NCBI RefSeq assembly: GCF_964218355.1
Contig: NZ_CAXPMC010000019.1
Coordinates: 186,001-250,000 of the forward strand
Source: Ferrovibrio sp964218355
GTDB lineage: Bacteria > Pseudomonadota > Alphaproteobacteria > Ferrovibrionales > Ferrovibrionaceae
Direction: 5' to 3'
Length of the DNA: 64,000 nucleotides
In this document: piece by piece, positions 58,918 to 64,000 of the stretch
Position numbering within the stretch: position 1 is the stretch's first letter
Layout: each line of letters begins with the position of its first letter
Translations under genes and position numbers: made by a program
Notes under the pieces: model-generated
Databases searched by the model: none
What the model saw: only the letters and a program-made list of their open reading frames with translations
What the model was told of the DNA's origin: nothing

Positions 58918-59765
58918 CGGCGACGGCATCGCTCCTGCGTCCGGCCGTTGACATGGATGCGGTGCGGCTGCTGATCGAGGAGGCGGCTGCCGGCATCATC
59001 CTGCCGCGTTTCCGCCAGCTTGGCCGTCACGAGATCGACGAGAAGGCCGGCCCGCACGATGTGGTGACCGTGGCCGACCGCGAGGCCGAAGCCTTTCTGG
59101 CCCCGGGCCTGCAGGCCCTGATCCCCGGTTCCGCCGTGGTCGGCGAAGAGGCGGTCAGTGCCGATGAAAGCCTCATGGATGCCCTGCGCCGGCCGGGCAT
59201 GGTCTGGGTCATCGACCCGGTCGACGGCACCGCCAATTTCGCCGTCGGCAATGCGTTATTCGCCGTGATGGTGGCGCTGGTGCAGGATGGCGATGCCATC
59301 GCCAGCTGGATCCACGATCCGGTGCGCGGCCTGACCGCGATGGCCCGGAAGGACGACGGGGCCTGGCTGCGCGAGGCCGGTGGCGAAACCCGCCGGCTGG
59401 CAACACCGAAGCCGCCCACGCTGGCCCATCTGTCCGGCGCGCCGAACATGCGTTACGGCGACCGCGACTTTGCGGCGCAGATCGCCTATCGCCTCGACCG
59501 CACGGCCGGCGTGGTGATGTTCCGCTGTGCCGGCCAGGAATATCTCGCCCAGGCCGAGGGCCATATCCATTACGCGCTGTATAACCGGGCGCTGCCCTGG
59601 GATCATGCGGCCGGCACGCTGCTGATCACGGAAGCCGGCGGCGTCGCCCGGCGGCTGGACGGCAGTCCGTACCGCGCCGCCGACAAGCCTTTCGGCAGCC
59701 CGCTGGTGGTTGCCTGCGGCGAGGAACAATGGGGCTGGCTGAAAGCCGGCCTGTTCGATCCCTGA
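58914..59765 (+). CDS. Inositol monophosphatase family protein (copy 1)
   Basis: A 283-residue Mg-dependent phosphatase of the inositol monophosphatase family. Metal ligands: GEEAV (Glu), DPVDGTANF (the two Asp), and WDHAAGTLLITEAGG (third Asp). Members act on inositol phosphate, histidinol phosphate or 3'-phosphoadenosine phosphate, and the substrate cannot be told. Its ATG overlaps the hflX stop. A tandem paralogue follows after 10 bp, sharing long blocks such as CGQEY-region and LAHLSG. Confidence 0.88.
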   Translation: MTATASLLRPAVDMDAVRLLIEEAAAGIILPRFRQLGRHEIDEKAGPHDVVTVADREAEAFLAPGLQALIPGSAVVGEEAVSADESLMDALRRPGMVWVIDPVDGTANFAVGNALFAVMVALVQDGDAIASWIHDPVRGLTAMARKDDGAWLREAGGETRRLATPKPPTLAHLSGAPNMRYGDRDFAAQIAYRLDRTAGVVMFRCAGQEYLAQAEGHIHYALYNRALPWDHAAGTLLITEAGGVARRLDGSPYRAADKPFGSPLVVACGEEQWGWLKAGLFDP

Positions 59766-59775
59766 CACGGTTCCC

Positions 59776-60606
59776 GTGACATCCGGTGTGGACATGCAGG
59801 CCGTGGCCGATCTGCTGCTGCAGGCCGGCCGCGAGATCATCATGCCGCGCTTCCGCCGGCTGCGCTGCGAGGACATTGCCGAAAAGACCGGCCATACCGA
59901 TCTCGTGACGGTGGCCGACGAAGAGGCCGAGGCCTTCCTCGCCTCCCGGCTCGAAGCGCTGCTGCCCGGCACGCGCACGGTCGGCGAGGAAGCGGTGGGC
60001 CGCGATCCGGGGCTGATGGCGCTGCTGCGCCAGCCCGGCCTGTGCTGGCTGATCGATCCGATTGACGGCACGGCCCATTTCGCCGCGGGGGCACGCTTTT
60101 TCGCCTCCATGGTGGCGCTGGTGCGGGACGGAGATGCCGTGGCGAGCTGGATTCTCGATCCGCCGACCGGCCGGCTGTTCATGGCCGAGCGGGGCGCCGG
60201 GGCCTGGTTGCGCGAACCCGATGGCAGCCTGCATCGCCTGCACATGCCTGCACCGCCGTCTCTGGCCCATCTGTCCGGGGTGGCCAATGTCACGATTGCC
60301 GATCGTGACCTCGGGCAGAGGATTGCCCGGCGGCTGGATCGTATGGCCGGGGCGCTGAACCTGCGCTGCTCGGGCCAGGAATATCCGGCAATGGCGCTGG
60401 GACAGATCCACTGGGCGATCTACGGGCGCGGCATTCCGTGGGATCATGCGGCCGGCTGCCTGCTGGTTTCGGAGGCCGGCGGGGTGGCCAGACGGCTGAA
60501 CGGACAGCTGTATCGGGCAGCCGATCCGCCAGGCGGCAGCCCGCTGGTTGCGGCCTGCGGCGAAGAGCAGTGGAAGTGGCTGAAAACCGGAATTTTTGAC
60601 CCCTGA
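59776..60606 (+). CDS. Inositol monophosphatase family protein (copy 2)
   Basis: Tandem paralogue of the preceding gene, 276 residues from a GTG. GEEAV, DPIDGTAHF and WDHAAGCLLVSEAGG give the metal ligands; the usual Asn after DGTA is His here. Both copies end in (G/E)EQW.WLK.G.FDP. The pair must come from a duplication, since order and C-termini match. Whether the two act on different substrates is unknown. Confidence 0.87.
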   Translation: MTSGVDMQAVADLLLQAGREIIMPRFRRLRCEDIAEKTGHTDLVTVADEEAEAFLASRLEALLPGTRTVGEEAVGRDPGLMALLRQPGLCWLIDPIDGTAHFAAGARFFASMVALVRDGDAVASWILDPPTGRLFMAERGAGAWLREPDGSLHRLHMPAPPSLAHLSGVANVTIADRDLGQRIARRLDRMAGALNLRCSGQEYPAMALGQIHWAIYGRGIPWDHAAGCLLVSEAGGVARRLNGQLYRAADPPGGSPLVAACGEEQWKWLKTGIFDP

Positions 60607-60749
60607 TTTTGGGGGGTGAAAGGGGGGCGGCAGCGTTGCTCCGGCTCCCCCCGACATGCTAGTTTCCGGGGCCTGATTCCAGGGCCTTTTCCGGGCCGGA
60701 ACGGGCATCCGATTCTAGCCCTGAAACCGTATTTCCCGGACGCCTTTTC

Positions 60750-63479
60750 GTGACCGATCAGCCCAAGACTTCGCACGATATCCAGCCCATCTCCATCGAG
60801 CAGGAGATGCAGCGCTCCTATCTCGGCTATGCCATGAGCGTGATCGTGTCGCGCGCGCTGCCCGATGCGCGCGACGGGCTCAAGCCGGTCCACCGGCGCA
60901 TCCTGTTCTCGATGCACGAGAATGGGTATGCGTCCGACAAGCCCTACCGCAAATCGGCCCGCGTGGTCGGCGACGTGATGGGTAAATACCATCCCCATGG
61001 CGATCAGGCGATCTACGACGCCATGGTGCGTATGGCGCAGCCTTTCTCGATGCGGCTGCCGCTGCTGGACGGGCAGGGCAATTTCGGTTCGATGGACGGC
61101 GATCCGCCGGCAGCGATGCGCTACACCGAAATCCGCATGGACAAGCCGGCCGAGGCGATGCTGGACGACATCGACAAGGACACCGTCGATTTCCAGCCGA
61201 ACTATGACGACAGCACCCAGGAGCCCAGCGTCCTGCCGGCCCGGTTCCCCAACCTGCTGGTCAATGGCGCCAACGGCATTGCCGTGGGCATGGCGACCAA
61301 CATCCCGCCGCATAACCTGGGCGAGGTGATCGACGCCTGCTGCGCCTATGTCGACAATCCCGAGGTGACGCTGGAAGAACTGCTGGAAATGCTGCCGGCG
61401 CCGGATTTCCCGACCGGCGGCATCATTCTCGGCCGTGCCGGCGCCAAAGCGGCGATGTGGACCGGCCGCGGCTCGGTGATCATGCGCGGCAAGGTGCATA
61501 TCGAGGAGGTCCGCAAGGACCGCGAAGCCATCATCGTCACGGAAATCCCGTACCAGGTGAACAAGGCCTCGATGATCGAGAAGATCGCCGATTGCGTGCG
61601 CTCGAAGAAGATCGAGGGCATTTCCGACCTGCGCGACGAATCCGACCGCGACGGCGTGCGCGTGGTGATCGAGATCAAGCGCGACGCCATGGCCGAGATC
61701 GTCCTCAACCAGCTGTACCGTTTCACGCCGCTGCAGACCTCGTTCGGCGTCAACATGCTGGCGCTGAATGCCGGCAAGCCGGAGCTGCTGAACATCAAGC
61801 AGCTGGTCGGCGCTTTCGTCGGTTTTCGCGAGGAGGTGATCGCCCGCCGGACCCGCTTCCTGCTCGGCAAGGCGCGCGACCGTGCCCATGTGCTGGTCGG
61901 CCTGGCCATCGCGGTTGCCAATATCGACGAGGTGATCCGCCTGATCCGCGCCGCGCCGGACCCGCAGACCGCCCGCGAGCAGCTGATGGCCCGGAACTGG
62001 CCGGCCGCCGATGTGGCCGACATGATCACGCTGATCGATGATCTCAGCCACAAGGTGATCGACGGCCATTACCGGCTGTCGGAAACCCAGGCCCGCGCCA
62101 TCCTCGATCTGCGCCTGCAGCGCCTGACTGCGCTCGGGCGCGACGAGATCGGCGACGAGATGAAAAAGCTGGCGCTGGAGATCAACGAGTATCTGTCGAT
62201 CCTGGCCAGTCGCGAAAAACTGATGGCGCTGCTGCGCGAGGAACTGGTGTCGGCGCGCGAGCGTTTCGCCACGCCCCGCCGCACCCAGATCGCCGAGCTG
62301 GAATTCGAGCAGGACGACGAGGACCTGATCCAGCGCGAGGACATGGTGGTGACGGTCAGCCATGCCGGCTATATCAAGCGCACGCCGCTGTCGACCTACC
62401 GTCTGCAGAAGCGCGGCGGCAAGGGCCGCACCGGCATGAGCACCAAGGATGAGGATTTCGTCACCCGGGTCTTTGTTGCCAATACCCACCAGCCGGTGCT
62501 GTTCTTCTCGAATATCGGCCGGGTTTACCGGATGAAGACCCACCGCCTGCCCGAGGGCACGCCGCAGTCGCGCGGCAAGGCGCTGGTCAACCTGTTGCCG
62601 CTGGCCGAGGGCGAGAAGATCGCCACCGTGCTGGCCCTGCCGGAGGACGAGGGCAGCTGGGGCGAGTTCCACGTCATGTTCGCCACCGCCAAGGGCTATG
62701 TCCGTCGCAACGCGATGAGCGATTTCGTCAGCATCAACGCCAACGGCAAGATCGCCATGAAGTTCGAGGGCGAGGATGCCGATGACAGCCTGATCGGCGT
62801 GTTTTCCTGCACCGAGCAGGACGATATCCTGCTGGCTTCCTATGCCGGCAAATGCGTCCGCTTCCCCGTTGCCGATGTGCGCACCTTCCAGAGCCGGTCG
62901 TCGACCGGTGTGCGTGGCATGAAACTGGCAGAAGGCGACCGGGTCATCTCGATGTCGGTGCTGCGGCATATCGAGGTCGGTCCGGAGGAGCGCGAAGCCT
63001 ATTTCCGCTACGAGAATGCTCAGGAACGCATCCGTGCCGGCGAAACCGGCGTCGAGGTGCCGACCGACATCTCGTCCGACCGCTTCACCGCCCTGCAGGC
63101 GGCCGAGCAGTTCATCCTTACCGTTACGGAAAAGGGCTTCGGCAAGCGCAGCTCGGCCTATGAATACCGTGTCACCAGCCGTGGCGGCTCGGGCATCATC
63201 AACATCGAGACCACCGCCCGCAACGGCAATGTCGCGGCGGCCTTCCCGGTCGAGCATGACGACCAGATCATGCTGGTTACCGATGGCGGGCAGGTGATCC
63301 GCTGCCCGGTCGACGACATCCGCATCGCCGGCCGCAATACCCAGGGTGTGATCATCTTCAAGCTGGGAGACGGCGAGAAGGTTGCGTCGGTCGCCCATTT
63401 GCCGGAAAGTGGCGCCGGTCAGGAAGACGGCCAGGACGAAGGTCCGGCGATGGAAGGCGACGACTCTGGGGAGGAGTGA
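60750..63479 (+). CDS. gyrA: DNA gyrase subunit A
   Basis: Breakage-reunion subunit of DNA gyrase, 909 residues from a GTG. Catalytic Tyr in PPAAMRYTEIRM; core start QEMQRSYLGYAMSVIVSRALPDARDGLKPVHRRILF; C-terminal beta-pinwheel with the GyrA-box version QKRGGKGRTG (canonical QRRGGKG), which distinguishes it from ParC; acidic tail. In the quinolone region it reads HPHGDQAIYDAMVRM, so Gln stands where E. coli has Ser83. No convincing promoter was found in the 143 bp upstream. coaD overlaps its stop. Confidence 0.96.
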   Translation: MTDQPKTSHDIQPISIEQEMQRSYLGYAMSVIVSRALPDARDGLKPVHRRILFSMHENGYASDKPYRKSARVVGDVMGKYHPHGDQAIYDAMVRMAQPFSMRLPLLDGQGNFGSMDGDPPAAMRYTEIRMDKPAEAMLDDIDKDTVDFQPNYDDSTQEPSVLPARFPNLLVNGANGIAVGMATNIPPHNLGEVIDACCAYVDNPEVTLEELLEMLPAPDFPTGGIILGRAGAKAAMWTGRGSVIMRGKVHIEEVRKDREAIIVTEIPYQVNKASMIEKIADCVRSKKIEGISDLRDESDRDGVRVVIEIKRDAMAEIVLNQLYRFTPLQTSFGVNMLALNAGKPELLNIKQLVGAFVGFREEVIARRTRFLLGKARDRAHVLVGLAIAVANIDEVIRLIRAAPDPQTAREQLMARNWPAADVADMITLIDDLSHKVIDGHYRLSETQARAILDLRLQRLTALGRDEIGDEMKKLALEINEYLSILASREKLMALLREELVSARERFATPRRTQIAELEFEQDDEDLIQREDMVVTVSHAGYIKRTPLSTYRLQKRGGKGRTGMSTKDEDFVTRVFVANTHQPVLFFSNIGRVYRMKTHRLPEGTPQSRGKALVNLLPLAEGEKIATVLALPEDEGSWGEFHVMFATAKGYVRRNAMSDFVSINANGKIAMKFEGEDADDSLIGVFSCTEQDDILLASYAGKCVRFPVADVRTFQSRSSTGVRGMKLAEGDRVISMSVLRHIEVGPEEREAYFRYENAQERIRAGETGVEVPTDISSDRFTALQAAEQFILTVTEKGFGKRSSAYEYRVTSRGGSGIINIETTARNGNVAAAFPVEHDDQIMLVTDGGQVIRCPVDDIRIAGRNTQGVIIFKLGDGEKVASVAHLPESGAGQEDGQDEGPAMEGDDSGEE

Positions 63480-64000
63480 TGACCAGGCAGCGGATCGGGT
63501 TGTACCCGGGCACTTTCGATCCCGTTACCAAGGGCCACTATGACATCATCAAGCGGGCCGGCAAGCTGGTCGACAAGCTGGTGGTCGGCGTTGCGGTGAA
63601 TGCGGGCAAGGGGCCGCTCTTTTCGATGGAGGAGCGCGTCGAGATGGTCCGCGAAGAGATCGGACCGCTGATGCCCGGCGCGACCGAGTTCGAGGTCAAG
63701 CCGTTCTCCAACCTGCTGATGCATTTTGCCATGGATATCGGCGCCGTGATGATCATCCGCGGCCTGCGCGCGGTATCGGATTTCGAGTACGAATTTCAGA
63801 TGGTCGGCATGAATGCCCGGCTGAATTCGGAAATCGAGACGGTCTTCCTCATGGCCTCGGACAACCATCAGTTCATCGCCTCGCGCCTGGTGAAGGAAAT
63901 CGCCCTGCTGGGCGGTGACATCAATCCCTTCGTCTCGCCGCGGGTTGCCGAACGCCTGCGCACCCGGGTCGCCGCCGTGAAGGCCCAGGGCGGCGAAGGC
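63479..64000 (+). CDS. coaD: Phosphopantetheine adenylyltransferase (cut by window end)
   Basis: Begins MTRQRIGLYPGTFDPVTKGHYDII, where the T/HxGH-type nucleotidyl-transfer motif (GTFDPVTKGHYD) is clear, followed by ARLNSEIETVFLMASDNHQFIASRLVKEIALLGGDINPFVSPRV, typical of CoaD. It adenylates 4'-phosphopantetheine in coenzyme A synthesis. The ATG overlaps the gyrA stop (ATGA), a conserved alphaproteobacterial pairing. The frame is still open after 174 codons at the window end; CoaD is usually 160-175 residues, so only a few codons are missing. Confidence 0.95.
   Translation, partial: MTRQRIGLYPGTFDPVTKGHYDIIKRAGKLVDKLVVGVAVNAGKGPLFSMEERVEMVREEIGPLMPGATEFEVKPFSNLLMHFAMDIGAVMIIRGLRAVSDFEYEFQMVGMNARLNSEIETVFLMASDNHQFIASRLVKEIALLGGDINPFVSPRVAERLRTRVAAVKAQGGEG

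Overview
This 64 kb window is GC-rich chromosomal DNA from an alphaproteobacterium, probably Rhodospirillales-like. The evidence is the gene order dusB-ntrB-ntrC-ntrY-ntrX-trkA-dat-hfq-hflX, a PdhB with its own N-terminal lipoyl domain, a fused IspDF, a GTTC-N7-GTTC SOS box at lexA, and a cluster of GANTC (CcrM-type) sites at ftsB. I could not name a genus. I found no rRNA, tRNA, transposase or integrase.

Layout. 0-15 kb: gltX and comEC diverge, then a gamma-glutamylcyclotransferase-like gene, lexA with a recognisable SOS promoter and terminator, a macrodomain gene, and a YibQ-type deacetylase. A leftward run follows: two paralogous TPR-methyltransferases around an HCCA isomerase, an SDR and a divergent Tag-like glycosylase, then trpE and ppiD. 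15-24 kb: tpiA and a lysine 2,3-aminomutase-like gene, then thirteen 10-bp tandem repeats and a complete type II-C CRISPR-Cas locus (11-repeat array, cas2, cas1, cas9, and a tracrRNA divergent from cas9), then a 2-hydroxyacid dehydrogenase. This block separates tpiA from secG, which are neighbours in many alphaproteobacteria.

24-43 kb: the conserved line secG-pyrG-kdsA-eno-ftsB-pdhA-pdhB-pdhC-(SDR)-lpd-lipA. It is interrupted after kdsA by a repeat-bracketed lipoprotein gene and small unknown genes, and after eno by a class III adenylate cyclase and a DUF1190 / glutathionylspermidine-synthase-like / DUF350 cluster (yjfMCL-like). The pdh-lpd-lipA block makes the pyruvate dehydrogenase complex and its lipoyl cofactor.

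43-64 kb: a COQ10/RatA-like protein, malonyl-CoA decarboxylase, then leftward pncC-like, pgpA and ispDF. The rightward nitrogen-regulation operon dusB-ntrBC-ntrYX follows, then trkA, a D-amino acid aminotransferase, hfq with a structured and A-rich leader, hflX, two tandem inositol-monophosphatase paralogues, gyrA, and coaD, which runs off the window end.

The observations most worth following are the tracrRNA/repeat pairing and polarity of the II-C locus, two near-identical spacers, the 13x decamer array beside it, eight GANTC sites just before ftsB, and the hfq leader. All calls come from reading the sequence; no database search was run.
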